A stretch of 40,809 bases of DNA from JAHEAO01 sp041633555. GTDB lineage: Bacteria; Pseudomonadota; Alphaproteobacteria; Rhodobacterales; Rhodobacteraceae. Shown here in pieces: positions 32,257 through 40,670 of this stretch. Made by a program: the position numbers and the translations under genes. The first letter of the stretch is position 1. Each line of letters starts with the position of its first letter. The stretch spans positions 1 to 40,809 of the forward strand of contig JBFKFZ010000025.1 in NCBI GenBank assembly GCA_041633555.1, in the 5' to 3' direction. The notes below the pieces were generated by a model that had not been told where the DNA came from, made no database searches, and worked only from the letters and a program-made list of their open reading frames with translations.

Positions 32257-32751
32257 ATGACCGACACCATGACCAAAAGCGAAATCAAGCCGACCCGGAT
32301 CGGGCGCTTGGGCGAACGTTTAATCGCCGGGATCGATGGTCACTACGACATGACAACGCGATATGCCATTCCGTCGCAATGGGCGTCCTTTGCCGCGATG
32401 GAGCACCCCGCGGATGCCATGGTTCCGAACGAGCATTTCGGCGTGTGCCATCATGTGCAGCCGGACGGGCAGTTCGGTTACCTCTGCGGGATGCAGGTCC
32501 GAAAGGGCGAAGCCGTACCACAGGGCCTGGCCTCGCAGACCGTGCCGGCTGGCAACTACGCCAAGTTCCGCTGCCCCGTTCATATCGCGAAAATGCACGA
32601 TGAATGGAACCGCGTGATGGGCGAATGGCTGCCCGGATCGGGGTACCTTCTGGGCGACGGCCCTTGCGTCGAATATTATGGTCCGGATTTCGATGCCACG
32701 ACGGGCGAGGGCGGCTTTGAGCTGTGGATCCCGGTGAAGAAGCAGGCCTAG
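32257..32751 (+). CDS. GyrI-like (AraC effector-binding) domain protein
   Basis: This 164-residue protein lacks any DNA-binding domain and corresponds to the free-standing effector-binding fold. It has a GIDGHYDMTTRYAIPSQWASF segment after about 20 residues, FGVCHHVQPDGQFGYLCGMQV, the QTVPAGNYAKFRCPVHI strand typical of GyrI-like proteins, and ends YYGPDFDATTGEGGFELWIPVKK with the usual FELWIPV finish. Such proteins bind small hydrophobic cations or gyrase-type partners; its ligand is unknown. Its TAG shares bases with the convergent adenosyltransferase stop. Confidence 0.88.
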   Translation: MTDTMTKSEIKPTRIGRLGERLIAGIDGHYDMTTRYAIPSQWASFAAMEHPADAMVPNEHFGVCHHVQPDGQFGYLCGMQVRKGEAVPQGLASQTVPAGNYAKFRCPVHIAKMHDEWNRVMGEWLPGSGYLLGDGPCVEYYGPDFDATTGEGGFELWIPVKKQA

Positions 32752-33320
32752 CGGTTCGCGCCCGGCACCCACAGCACGTCGTCATGACCGTCGTTATTGG
32801 CGATTCTGGCGGCGACGAAGAACCAGTCTGACAGGCGGTTCAGATACTTCACGGCGGCCGGGTTCACTGATTCCAACCCCGCGAGTTCGACGGCCAGCCG
32901 TTCGGCTCGGCGCGACACTGTGCGGCAGAGGTGCAGGTGCGCAGCCAGTCCCGATCCGCCCGGCAGTATGAAGGACCGCAGCGGGGTCAGCCTTTCATTC
33001 ATCGCGTCGATCTCGTTTTCGAGTCGGATCACCTGCGCCTCAGACATGCGCAGCGGCGGGTAGTCGGCGGTCGCGTCCTTTTCCATGTCCGGCTGGCAAA
33101 GATCGGCGCCGAGATCGAACAGGTCGTTCTGGATCATCGCCAGCTGCGCGTCCAGGGACCCGGTTGCATGCTGGCGCGCCAGGCCTACCGTCGCGTTGGT
33201 CTCGTCAACCGTCCCGTAGGCCGTCACCCGGGAAGAGTACTTGGAGACGCGGGCGCCATTGCCCAGGGCCGTCTCGCCTGCATCGCCGGTTCGCGTGTAG
33301 ATCTTGTTCAGCACCACCAT
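32748..33320 (-). CDS. Cob(I)alamin adenosyltransferase, PduO type
   Basis: This 190-residue trimeric ATP:corrinoid adenosyltransferase makes coenzyme B12. The N-terminal ATP loop is IYTRTGDAGETALGNGARVSK (in part, about 7-27). The SFILPGGSGLAAHLHLCRTVSRRAER region (about 115-140) has the Arg/Glu cluster of PduO enzymes, and VKYLNRLSDWFFVAAR ends the core. In this organism it would serve methylmalonyl-CoA and ethylmalonyl-CoA mutases. Begins 4 nt after the twin-TM gene stop. Confidence 0.94.
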   Translation of the reverse strand: MVVLNKIYTRTGDAGETALGNGARVSKYSSRVTAYGTVDETNATVGLARQHATGSLDAQLAMIQNDLFDLGADLCQPDMEKDATADYPPLRMSEAQVIRLENEIDAMNERLTPLRSFILPGGSGLAAHLHLCRTVSRRAERLAVELAGLESVNPAAVKYLNRLSDWFFVAARIANNDGHDDVLWVPGANR

Positions 33321-33323
33321 CGG

Positions 33324-33530
33324 TCAGCCTCCCATACGCCGGATCGCGACGAAGCCAAGAATGATCAAAACTGCAATGGCTTGCGCGATGATCCGGTAGC
33401 GCATGATGCGATTTGCGTGTTTCCGGTTGAAGTCGCCGCCCTTGGCAAAACCGCCGATACCGATCATCAGGATAACTAAGACGGTCAGGACCGCGATAAC
33501 GACGATGATGAACAGCGGGTCGCGCCACAT
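33324..33530 (-). CDS. Twin transmembrane protein (68 aa)
   Basis: This small protein has two transmembrane helices (about 6-27 and 46-63) flanking a polar, basic loop (FAKGGDFNRKHANRIMRYR). I recognise it as the small twin-transmembrane family found next to the cobalamin adenosyltransferase gene in Rhodobacterales. AAGGA lies 5 nt before the ATG. The loop GGDFNRKHAN is the most conserved-looking part. Function unknown; a role in B12 supply is suggested only by position. Confidence 0.8.
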   Translation of the reverse strand: MWRDPLFIIVVIAVLTVLVILMIGIGGFAKGGDFNRKHANRIMRYRIIAQAIAVLIILGFVAIRRMGG

Positions 33531-33587
33531 GGTGTTTCCTTCCCTTTGCCGCTCATCTAGCCGGTTTTCCGGAGAATGCGAATCGCC

Positions 33588-34427
33588 TTATTGCCGATAA
33601 CCCCGCGACAGGGTGCGGTCGAGCGCGCGGGTTGACAGGAACCGCCGCAGGATATCGGCGAAATAGGTCGGGGTCGTGACAAAATAGCGCGGCCTTGGGC
33701 GCGCCGATTCCAGCGCGTGAATCAGCTTGGCGGTCACCGCCTCGGGCTTCAGCTCGAAAGTGCTGGAGCTCGACCCCTTGTAAAGCTGGTCGAGCAGCGA
33801 GCTTCGGTACTGATCGACCCGGGCCGAGTTCTGCCAGTCGATCCACTTTTCGAACTGCGTCACGGCATTCTTGCGGAAATCCGTCGCGATCGGCCCCGGT
33901 TCGATCAGGATGACGTCGATGCCGGTGCCGCGCATTTCCAGTCGCAGCGTGTCGCTGAGGCCTTCCAGCGCGAATTTCGTGGCGTTGTAGGCCCCTCGCC
34001 ACCGAAATGCGACCAGCCCCAGGACGGAAGAGCAGTTCACGATCCGGCCATGGCCCTGCGCCCGCATCGCCGGGATCACTTGCCGCGTCAGGTCGTGATA
34101 TCCGAAGAGATTGGTCTCGAAGATCGCCCGAAGCGCGTCGCGCGGCACGTCCTCGACTGGGCCGGGAATGGCGAAAGCGCCGTTGTTGAACAGCGCGTCC
34201 AGCCTGCCATCGGTACGGGACAGGCATTCGGCGACCGCACTGGTGATCGACGCCTCGTCAGCATAATCGAGCTGAAAGCTTTCCAGCCCCTCGTCGCGAA
34301 GGCGCTCGCAATCCGCCTCTTGGCGGCAGGTCGCAAAGACCCGCCAGCCGCGCGCGGCCAGCCGGTGCGCCGCATCATGGCCGATGCCGGAAGAACAGCC
34401 CGTAATGAGTATGGATTTGCCCTGCAC
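33588..34427 (-). CDS. Short-chain dehydrogenase/reductase family oxidoreductase
   Basis: This 279-residue classical SDR has the cofactor motif TGCSSGIG (9-16), NNGA (81-84, usually NNAG), catalytic Ser134, and YNATK with Tyr147 and Lys151. The IEPGPIATDF segment follows. The 30-residue C-terminal extension (about 240-279) is rich in Arg and aromatic residues. Cofactor preference cannot be fixed, though ATCRQE after strand 2 hints at NADP. Substrate unknown. GTG start with GGGG upstream. It lies upstream of the twin-TM/adenosyltransferase pair, separated by 57 bp. Confidence 0.92.
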   Translation of the reverse strand: MQGKSILITGCSSGIGHDAAHRLAARGWRVFATCRQEADCERLRDEGLESFQLDYADEASITSAVAECLSRTDGRLDALFNNGAFAIPGPVEDVPRDALRAIFETNLFGYHDLTRQVIPAMRAQGHGRIVNCSSVLGLVAFRWRGAYNATKFALEGLSDTLRLEMRGTGIDVILIEPGPIATDFRKNAVTQFEKWIDWQNSARVDQYRSSLLDQLYKGSSSSTFELKPEAVTAKLIHALESARPRPRYFVTTPTYFADILRRFLSTRALDRTLSRGYRQ

Positions 34428-34489
34428 GCGCCGCCCCTTGTTGGTTTTGGCTCATAAAGCCGTTCGGCGGTATGAAGGCAAGGACAGGA

Positions 34490-35059
34490 TCAGTCCTGCG
34501 GGGCGGTCTCGGCCAGGAAGCGCGATGCCATGAAACCCTCGACACCATCGCCCTCGACCCGGATCTTCACCCAGTCCTCGTTCGGGTCGGACAGGATCTG
34601 CACCGCATCCGCGATATCGACCGAACCAAGGATCGGATTGGCGGTCGAGGGACCGGCGCGCACGTTCACCCGTCTGGCGGTGACATAGAAGACAGGGATA
34701 TCTGCCCCTTCAGACGTTGAAACATCGACCGGACCGGTGGCGGCGACCACATCAGGCTCAAAAGCAGGCGGCAGTATCTTTCCATCATCCCCGATCACGA
34801 CCGGGTTCAAGAAGGACACCATTTTCGCGGTTTCCGTGGGCGCCCGGCGGAGCTCGACCCTGCGCGGCTTCGGCGCAGGCTCGATCGTCAGCGAGGCCTG
34901 AATCACGTCCGAGAGGGAGCCAGTATCAGTAGCCTCGCCAGCGTCGGTGTCAGCGGAACTTTCAGCGGAGGCCGTCCGGGGTGCCGGTTTGCTGAACCGC
35001 TCGGCATTCGCCATGGCGAGCCAGATACCGGCAATGAGAAGCAGCAACAGACGGAACAT
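34490..35059 (-). CDS. Secreted SH3 domain-containing protein
   Basis: This 189-residue protein has an N-terminal signal peptide (MFRLLLLLIAGIWLAMANA, with predicted cleavage after ANA). A low-complexity Ala/Asp/Ser/Glu linker (about 25-50) and a Pro/Arg-rich segment follow. A C-terminal bacterial SH3 domain (about 128-185) reads YVTARRVNVRAGPSTANPILGSV then WVKIRVEGDGVEGFMASRFL. Such domains often bind peptidoglycan. AAAGG lies 6 nt before the ATG. It diverges from parC over 132 bp. Confidence 0.85.
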   Translation of the reverse strand: MFRLLLLLIAGIWLAMANAERFSKPAPRTASAESSADTDAGEATDTGSLSDVIQASLTIEPAPKPRRVELRRAPTETAKMVSFLNPVVIGDDGKILPPAFEPDVVAATGPVDVSTSEGADIPVFYVTARRVNVRAGPSTANPILGSVDIADAVQILSDPNEDWVKIRVEGDGVEGFMASRFLAETAPQD

Positions 35060-35191
35060 CGGGCACCTTTCAGGGAATCACTCGTATCAACTCAGTATAT
35101 CCCATTGCGGTTCCACCGTACGGGAACGACATGACGAAATTCCCCCGAAGGATTCTTTACCCTGTCAGCCGCCCCGGCTATCACAGCATCT
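35060..35191. promoter_or_regulatory. Divergent intergenic region, SH3 protein / parC
   Basis: On the reverse strand TATACT (5 of 6 consensus bases) lies about 40 nt before the SH3 protein start and is a plausible -10 box; no good -35 is present. For parC I see no clear promoter. Confidence 0.35.
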
Positions 35192-37501
35192 ATGAACGAC
35201 GTCACCGACCCCCCCAACATCGGCCCGATGCACGTATCCGAACCGCTGCGCCGAGCGATCGGCGAGCGCTACCTGACATACGCGCTTTCGACGATCATGA
35301 ACCGGGCGCTGCCGGACGCGCGCGACGGGCTGAAGCCGGTGCATCGCAGGATCCTCTATGCGATGCGCGAATTGCGGCTGGCCTCGGGCGGGGGGTTCCG
35401 CAAATCGGCGAAGATCTCCGGCGACGTAATGGGCAACTACCACCCGCACGGCGATGCCGCGATCTATGACGCGATGGCGCGCCTCGCGCAGGATTTCAAC
35501 GTCCGCTATCCGCTTGTGGACGGGCAGGGCAACTTCGGCAATATCGACGGCGACAACCCAGCCGCCAGCCGTTACACCGAAGCACGGATGACCGCCGCGG
35601 CCGAGGCGCTGCTGGAAGGGTTGAACGAGAACGCCGTCGATTTCCGCGACAATTACGACGGTACACTGACCGAGCCGGTCGTCCTGCCAGCCTCTTTCCC
35701 GAACCTGCTCGCCAACGGCTCCAGCGGCATCGCCGTCGGCATGGCGACGAACATTCCGCCGCACAATATCGTCGAACTCATCGATGCCTGCCTGCACCTG
35801 ATCAAGGCGCCCGATGCCCGCGTGGAAACCCTGGTGGGTTACGTTCCCGGCCCGGACTTCCCCACAGGTGGCGTCATCGTCGAGCCACGCGAGAACATCG
35901 TCGAGGCCTACCGCACCGGCCGCGGGTCGTTCCGTCTGCGCTCGAAATGGGAGGTCGAGGATCTGGGCCGCGGCACGTGGCAGATCGTCGTGACCGAAAT
36001 CCCCTATCAGGTCCAGAAATCCAAGCTGATCGAGCGGCTGGCCGAACTGATCCAGACCAAGAAGATCCCGATCTTCGGCGACGTGCGCGACGAGTCCGCC
36101 GATGACATAAGGCTGGTGCTCGAGCCCCGGTCGAAGAATGTCGATCCCGAGGTTCTGATGGGAATGCTGTTCCGCAATTCCGATCTCGAAACGCGGTTCA
36201 GCCTGAACATGAACGTGCTGATCGATGGCCGCACGCCCAAGGTCTGCTCGCTGAAAGAGGTCCTGCGTGCATTCCTCGACCACCGCCGCGAAGTGCTGCT
36301 GCGCCGCTCCCGATACCGGATGGACAAGATCGACCACCGGCTCGAGGTGCTGGAAGGCTTCATCATCGCCTTCCTCAATCTCGACCGGGTGATCGACATC
36401 ATCCGTTACGATGACGACCCCAAGGCCGCGCTAATGGCCGAGGATTGGGGCACGGACCATATGCGGGCAGCGTCGGAGAAAGAATACGTCTCGCCACTGC
36501 CAAGCAAAGGCGAGGGCGAACTCTCCGAGGTTCAGGTCGAAGCCATCCTGAACATGCGCCTGCGGTCGCTGCGCCGGCTCGAGGAACTGGAACTGGTGCG
36601 AGAGCGCGACGCGCTGATGGAAGAACGCGCGGGGCTCGAGGATCTGCTCGACAGCGAGGCGCTGCAATGGGCCAGGATCGCCGAGCAGCTGAAGGAAGCC
36701 CGCAAACAATTCGGCAAGGACTATGAAGGCGGGGCGCGGCGCACCCAGTTCGCGGAAGCCGGAGAAATCGAAGAGGTACCGATCGAGGCGATGATCGAGC
36801 GCGAGCCGATCACGGTCGTTTGCTCGAAGATGGGCTGGATCCGGGCCATGAAGGGCCATGTCGCACTGGATCAGGAGATGAAATTCAAGGACGGCGACGA
36901 GGCGCGCTTTTCCTTCCATGCCGAGACCACCGACAAGATCCTGCTGTTCGGCACCAATGGCCGATTCTACACGCTCATGGGATCTAACCTTCCCGGCGGG
37001 CGCGGCATGGGTGAACCGGTCCGGTTGATGGTCGACCTTCCGAACGAGGCCGATATCGTGGATCTCTTCGTGAATGGGCCGGGGCGCAAGCTGCTGGTCG
37101 CCTCGTCCGCGGGCGACGGTTTCGTCGTGCCAGAGGACGAGGTCATCGCACAGACCCGCACCGGCCGGCAGGTTCTGAACGTGAAGGATAACGTGAAGGC
37201 GCAGGTTTGCCGGCCCACCATGGGCGATCACGTCGCCTGCGTCGGCGAGAACCGCAAGGTGCTGATCTTCCCGCTGGAAGAATTGCCCGAAATGGGCCGG
37301 GGCAAGGGTGTCCGGTTGCAAAAGTACAAGGATGGCGGGCTGTCGGATGCCACGACTTTCGTGCTCGCCGAGGGGCTGAGCTGGAAAGATCCCGCCGGGC
37401 GCACCCGCACGGAATCCGAACTTGAGGAATGGATCGGCAAGCGCGCCGGCACTGGCCGCATGGCGCCACGAGGGTTCCCGCGCGAGAACCGGTTCACCTG
37501 A
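35192..37501 (+). CDS. parC: DNA topoisomerase IV subunit A
   Basis: This 769-residue subunit cuts and rejoins DNA to decatenate chromosomes. Its active-site tyrosine is Tyr128 in AASRYTEARM. The quinolone-interaction helix reads GDVMGNYHPHGDAAIYDAM, with Ala89 where E. coli ParC has Ser80 and Asp at the Glu84 position. The tower and coiled-coil follow, with an extra segment at about 430-442 (EYVSPLPSKGEGEL). The C-terminal beta-propeller is short (about 520-760). These proportions fit ParC and not GyrA, which has a longer propeller. Followed 4 nt later by the YjgN-like gene. Confidence 0.94.
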   Translation: MNDVTDPPNIGPMHVSEPLRRAIGERYLTYALSTIMNRALPDARDGLKPVHRRILYAMRELRLASGGGFRKSAKISGDVMGNYHPHGDAAIYDAMARLAQDFNVRYPLVDGQGNFGNIDGDNPAASRYTEARMTAAAEALLEGLNENAVDFRDNYDGTLTEPVVLPASFPNLLANGSSGIAVGMATNIPPHNIVELIDACLHLIKAPDARVETLVGYVPGPDFPTGGVIVEPRENIVEAYRTGRGSFRLRSKWEVEDLGRGTWQIVVTEIPYQVQKSKLIERLAELIQTKKIPIFGDVRDESADDIRLVLEPRSKNVDPEVLMGMLFRNSDLETRFSLNMNVLIDGRTPKVCSLKEVLRAFLDHRREVLLRRSRYRMDKIDHRLEVLEGFIIAFLNLDRVIDIIRYDDDPKAALMAEDWGTDHMRAASEKEYVSPLPSKGEGELSEVQVEAILNMRLRSLRRLEELELVRERDALMEERAGLEDLLDSEALQWARIAEQLKEARKQFGKDYEGGARRTQFAEAGEIEEVPIEAMIEREPITVVCSKMGWIRAMKGHVALDQEMKFKDGDEARFSFHAETTDKILLFGTNGRFYTLMGSNLPGGRGMGEPVRLMVDLPNEADIVDLFVNGPGRKLLVASSAGDGFVVPEDEVIAQTRTGRQVLNVKDNVKAQVCRPTMGDHVACVGENRKVLIFPLEELPEMGRGKGVRLQKYKDGGLSDATTFVLAEGLSWKDPAGRTRTESELEEWIGKRAGTGRMAPRGFPRENRFT

Positions 37502-37505
37502 ACGC

Positions 37506-38693
37506 ATGGCGTTGACCGGGCTTCAGACGGAATATGTCGGAACCAAGGGCCGGCTGTTCCGGCTGGCGCTGGGCAGCAGCATCCTGACCGTTCTGACACT
37601 CGGCATCTATCGCTTCTGGATGAAGACGCGCCTGCGCAGGTTCTACTGGTCCGCCATCAGGCCTGGCGGGCAGCCGCTGGAATATGTCGGCGAGCCGCTG
37701 GAAAAACTGCTGGGGTTCCTGATCGCCGTCGTCTTCCTCGCATTCTACATCGGCATCGTGAACCTCGTTCTGATGTTCCTGTCATTCTCGCTGTTTCAGG
37801 GCAACTACGCGGCTTACCTGCTGTCATTCGTGGGTGTCATTCCGATTGTCTTCTACGCCCGCTACCGGGCGCGGCGTTACATTCTGGCCCGGACCCGCTG
37901 GCGCGGCCTGCGGTTTGGCCTGGAGCCGGGCGCATGGGGATATGCCGCGCGGGCCTTCCTGCACTGGGGTCTGACAATCCTCACACTGGGGCTCCTCTGG
38001 CCGCGCATGACCTTCTTTCTGGAGAAATACCGAACCGACCGAACCTATTACGGCAGCGAAAGGTTCTTTCAAGGCGGAACGTGGCAGATGCTCTATCGCC
38101 CGTTCAGACCGCTCCTCATTGGGATTGTGATCATTGGAGGCGGGGTTGTCACCGGATATGCCGGTGCGATCTTGCCAGCACTCCTCACCGGTGCCGCCGG
38201 TGTGCTCCTTGCCTTCTACGGACTTGCGCATTACCGGGTCCACAGCTTCCGCCTGCTCACCAATGCCAAGACGCTCGGCGAAATCGGCTTCGTGGCGCGG
38301 CCAAGCCCCTGGCGGGTGATCCGGATCTACTGTTTCGGCCATCTGATCGTCGGCCTTCTGATGTCGGTCTTCGTGACGGCGCTGCTCGTGGCCTTCGGGG
38401 GCATGGCGGCCGTCGTCATCGGAGCAAATGGCCAGTTCGACCCAATCGAATGGAGCGCAATGCTGCCCTTTTGGCTCAATACGCTTGTCGCCGTCCTCGT
38501 CTACTTCACGATCTTCGTCAGTTGGGGCGTCCTGCGGCATGTCTTCGTGACCCTGCCGCTGGCGCGCCACTATGCCGAAACTCTCGAAATCACCGGCGGG
38601 CACCATGTGAACAACATCGTTCAGCGGGACCGCGATGATTTCACCGAGGCAGAAGGACTCGCAGAAGCGCTTGATCTGGGGGCGGCGATATGA
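37506..38693 (+). CDS. YjgN/DUF898 family membrane protein
   Basis: This 395-residue protein starts MALTGLQTEYVGTKGRLFRLALG and has about seven to eight transmembrane helices. The family repeats are visible: LTLGIYRFWMKTRLRRFYWS (about 34-53) and later LTLGLLWPRMTFFLEKYRTDRTYYGSERF (in part, about 162-190), with aromatic/Arg-rich segments following a helix. It overlaps the M48 protease gene by 4 nt (ATGA), a pairing that suggests joint function. The in-frame upstream extension lies within parC. Confidence 0.86.
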   Translation: MALTGLQTEYVGTKGRLFRLALGSSILTVLTLGIYRFWMKTRLRRFYWSAIRPGGQPLEYVGEPLEKLLGFLIAVVFLAFYIGIVNLVLMFLSFSLFQGNYAAYLLSFVGVIPIVFYARYRARRYILARTRWRGLRFGLEPGAWGYAARAFLHWGLTILTLGLLWPRMTFFLEKYRTDRTYYGSERFFQGGTWQMLYRPFRPLLIGIVIIGGGVVTGYAGAILPALLTGAAGVLLAFYGLAHYRVHSFRLLTNAKTLGEIGFVARPSPWRVIRIYCFGHLIVGLLMSVFVTALLVAFGGMAAVVIGANGQFDPIEWSAMLPFWLNTLVAVLVYFTIFVSWGVLRHVFVTLPLARHYAETLEITGGHHVNNIVQRDRDDFTEAEGLAEALDLGAAI

Positions 38694-39853
38694 TCGGAAC
38701 CGCTCGCAACGACAGCTATGCGCCACCCCCGGGCCACCGTGTCTTCGCGGATTTCTGTGATGGACGAACGGCAGTTGTCCACAGGGTCGATGTGGAGATC
38801 ATCGACGGCCATCCAGCCGCCGCCCTTTGTCTGACCCTGGTTGATGAAACCCGCCTGAGATGGCCGCTTTCCGCGATCCGGTCGATCCCGGATCAGGCCG
38901 GCCGGGGCCAGCTTGTCATAACGTCAGAGGACACACCTCTGGCACGTCTGACGCTAAGCGACACGGAGACCATAGCGGTCTTGCGGGCCCGATGCGCGCA
39001 TCTGGGCAGACGCCCGCCAGTCCGGGGCCGCCTGCGGCTCCTCGGCTGGTCTCTCGCCGCCTTGTCCTCCGTCGCGCTGATCGTGTTCGTTCTGGTGCCG
39101 GTCATGGCTGACCAGCTGGCGGAATTCCTTCCGCCCGAAGGCGAAAAGGCACTGGGCGACACGACATTCGAGCAGATCCGGACGGCCCTATCGGGCAGCA
39201 AGATCAATCCGGTGATGGTCTGCGACAACGATGGCGGCGCTGCAGCGCTGGCACGGATGCAATCAAGGCTGGAAGGAGAGGCCGACCTTCCATACCCGCT
39301 GACGGTGCATGTTCTGGATCACAAGATTGCCAATGCTTTTGCGCTGCCCGGGGGCCGGGTCGTGCTCTTTCGCGGCCTGATCGACGCTGCCGAACATCCC
39401 GACGAGGTCGCGGCCGTGCTGGCGCACGAGATCGGCCATGTCGTCAATCGGGATCCCGCGCGGGGCGCGCTACGGTCAGCAGGCTCGATCGGTGTCCTCG
39501 GCCTGATCTTCGGGGATTTCGCGGGCGGTGCCGCGGTGCTCTTCATGGTCGAGCGCCTGATTGAGGCGACCTACAGCCAAAAAGCCGAAGCGGAAGCCGA
39601 CAGCTTTGCGCATCGTTCGCTGGCCGGTGCGGGCATGTCGCCACAGGCGCTGGCGGCGCTTTTTGAACGCCTCCGGGCCGAATATGGAGACAGCGACGGA
39701 TTCGTCGCCCATTTCATGGCGCATCCGAGCCTTGGCAACCGTATCGATGCCGCGCGCGAGGCCGAAAGCCTCAGGACCGGCCCGATACGACCATCGCTGG
39801 GAGAGCAGGACTGGCAAGAACTGCGCGGAATCTGTCGCCGCAGGCCGGCGTGA
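38690..39853 (+). CDS. M48 family zinc metalloprotease
   Basis: This 387-residue protein has a single transmembrane helix (about 121-141) after a 120-residue N-terminal domain, then a C-terminal gluzincin domain. The zinc motif HEIGH is at 246-250 (AAVLAHEIGHVVNRDPAR), and the third ligand is the Glu in KAEAEADSFAHRSL. NAFALPGGRVVLFRGLI precedes the motif, as in M48 enzymes. An HPSLGNRID block is present near the C-terminus. It probably acts in the periplasm or at the membrane face; substrate unknown. It overlaps the YjgN-like gene. Confidence 0.93.
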   Translation: MIGTARNDSYAPPPGHRVFADFCDGRTAVVHRVDVEIIDGHPAAALCLTLVDETRLRWPLSAIRSIPDQAGRGQLVITSEDTPLARLTLSDTETIAVLRARCAHLGRRPPVRGRLRLLGWSLAALSSVALIVFVLVPVMADQLAEFLPPEGEKALGDTTFEQIRTALSGSKINPVMVCDNDGGAAALARMQSRLEGEADLPYPLTVHVLDHKIANAFALPGGRVVLFRGLIDAAEHPDEVAAVLAHEIGHVVNRDPARGALRSAGSIGVLGLIFGDFAGGAAVLFMVERLIEATYSQKAEAEADSFAHRSLAGAGMSPQALAALFERLRAEYGDSDGFVAHFMAHPSLGNRIDAAREAESLRTGPIRPSLGEQDWQELRGICRRRPA

Positions 39854-39905
39854 TTGCCTATGCCACGGCACTGGGCTAACTAGGGCCGAGAGCAGGGAGT
39901 AGCCT

Positions 39906-40580
39906 ATGTCGCATCCGTCGAATTTCCGCAATCAACTACTCGGCCTTGCCAGCTTGGCGGCGCTCGCCGCATGCAGCCTGCCTGCGGACGTCAACGAGCC
40001 GCAGGTGCCGATGGGCGATTTCCGGCTGGGCCACAACATCGTTGTCGTTGAAGAGCCGACAATCGGCCCCTTCTCGCGGACCGCCACGGACGAGGAATGG
40101 ACCGAGGAATTGACCAAGGCGATCCAGACCCGCCTTGGCGGATATGAGGGCGAGAAATTATACAATCTCGGGATCAAGGTCGAGGCCTACGCGCTTGCGC
40201 TGCCGGGTGTGCCGCTCGTGTTCAAGCCGCGTTCGGTTCTGGTCATCAACGTACTGGTCTGGGACGATGCAACCCAGACCCGGTTGAATCCCGAAGCCAA
40301 GCAACTGACGATTTTCGAGGGCGTTTCCGGCGAAACCCTGATCTCGTCCGGCCTGACCCAGAACAAGCAACAGCAGATGGTCCGGCTCTCGAACAACGCT
40401 GCGAAAGCGATCCAGGATTATCTTCTGGAGAACCCCGAATGGATTGGCCTGCCACCGCTTGATGCAGTGCCGGAGGCTTCGGCCGAGGCCGCAACCGGTG
40501 CCGCCGCCCTTGGAACCGCCCCGATCGACAGCGGGCCGATCGACGAAGTGACCCCGCCAGCGGCAGTCGCAGCCAACTGA
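39906..40580 (+). CDS. DUF6778 family lipoprotein
   Basis: This 224-residue protein begins with a lipoprotein signal ending LAAC (Cys23 predicted to be lipidated). The mature domain has TATDEEWTEELTKAIQTRLGGYEG and LYNLGIKVEAYALALPGVPLVFKPRSVLVINVLVWDDATQTRLN in separate segments, resembling DUF6778 proteins of Rhodobacterales. The last 45 residues are Ala/Pro-rich low complexity. AGGGAG lies near the ATG. Function unknown. It sits just upstream of tuf but is probably transcribed separately. Confidence 0.78.
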   Translation: MSHPSNFRNQLLGLASLAALAACSLPADVNEPQVPMGDFRLGHNIVVVEEPTIGPFSRTATDEEWTEELTKAIQTRLGGYEGEKLYNLGIKVEAYALALPGVPLVFKPRSVLVINVLVWDDATQTRLNPEAKQLTIFEGVSGETLISSGLTQNKQQQMVRLSNNAAKAIQDYLLENPEWIGLPPLDAVPEASAEAATGAAALGTAPIDSGPIDEVTPPAAVAAN

Positions 40581-40670
40581 TGCTTGATTTTCCCACTTCA
40601 AGCCAGTAACGAGCGCGCGGACGATGAACCGGGCCGCACGCGGCCCCGCAATGAATGAGGCTAAAGGGCC
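40581..40670 (+). promoter_or_regulatory. tuf leader with GC hairpin
   Basis: TTGATT (40584-40589) stands 17 bp from TAACGA (40607-40612), a weak promoter candidate. GGGCCG-CACG-CGGCCC (within 40631-40646) forms a stable 6-7 bp hairpin in the leader, followed by the AAAGGG ribosome-binding site before ATG 40671. Confidence 0.35.

Noticed and set aside
35165..36337. Minus-strand frame of 390 codons over parC
   Set aside because: Antisense shadow of the ParC N-terminal domain, which has Tyr128 and the complete core.
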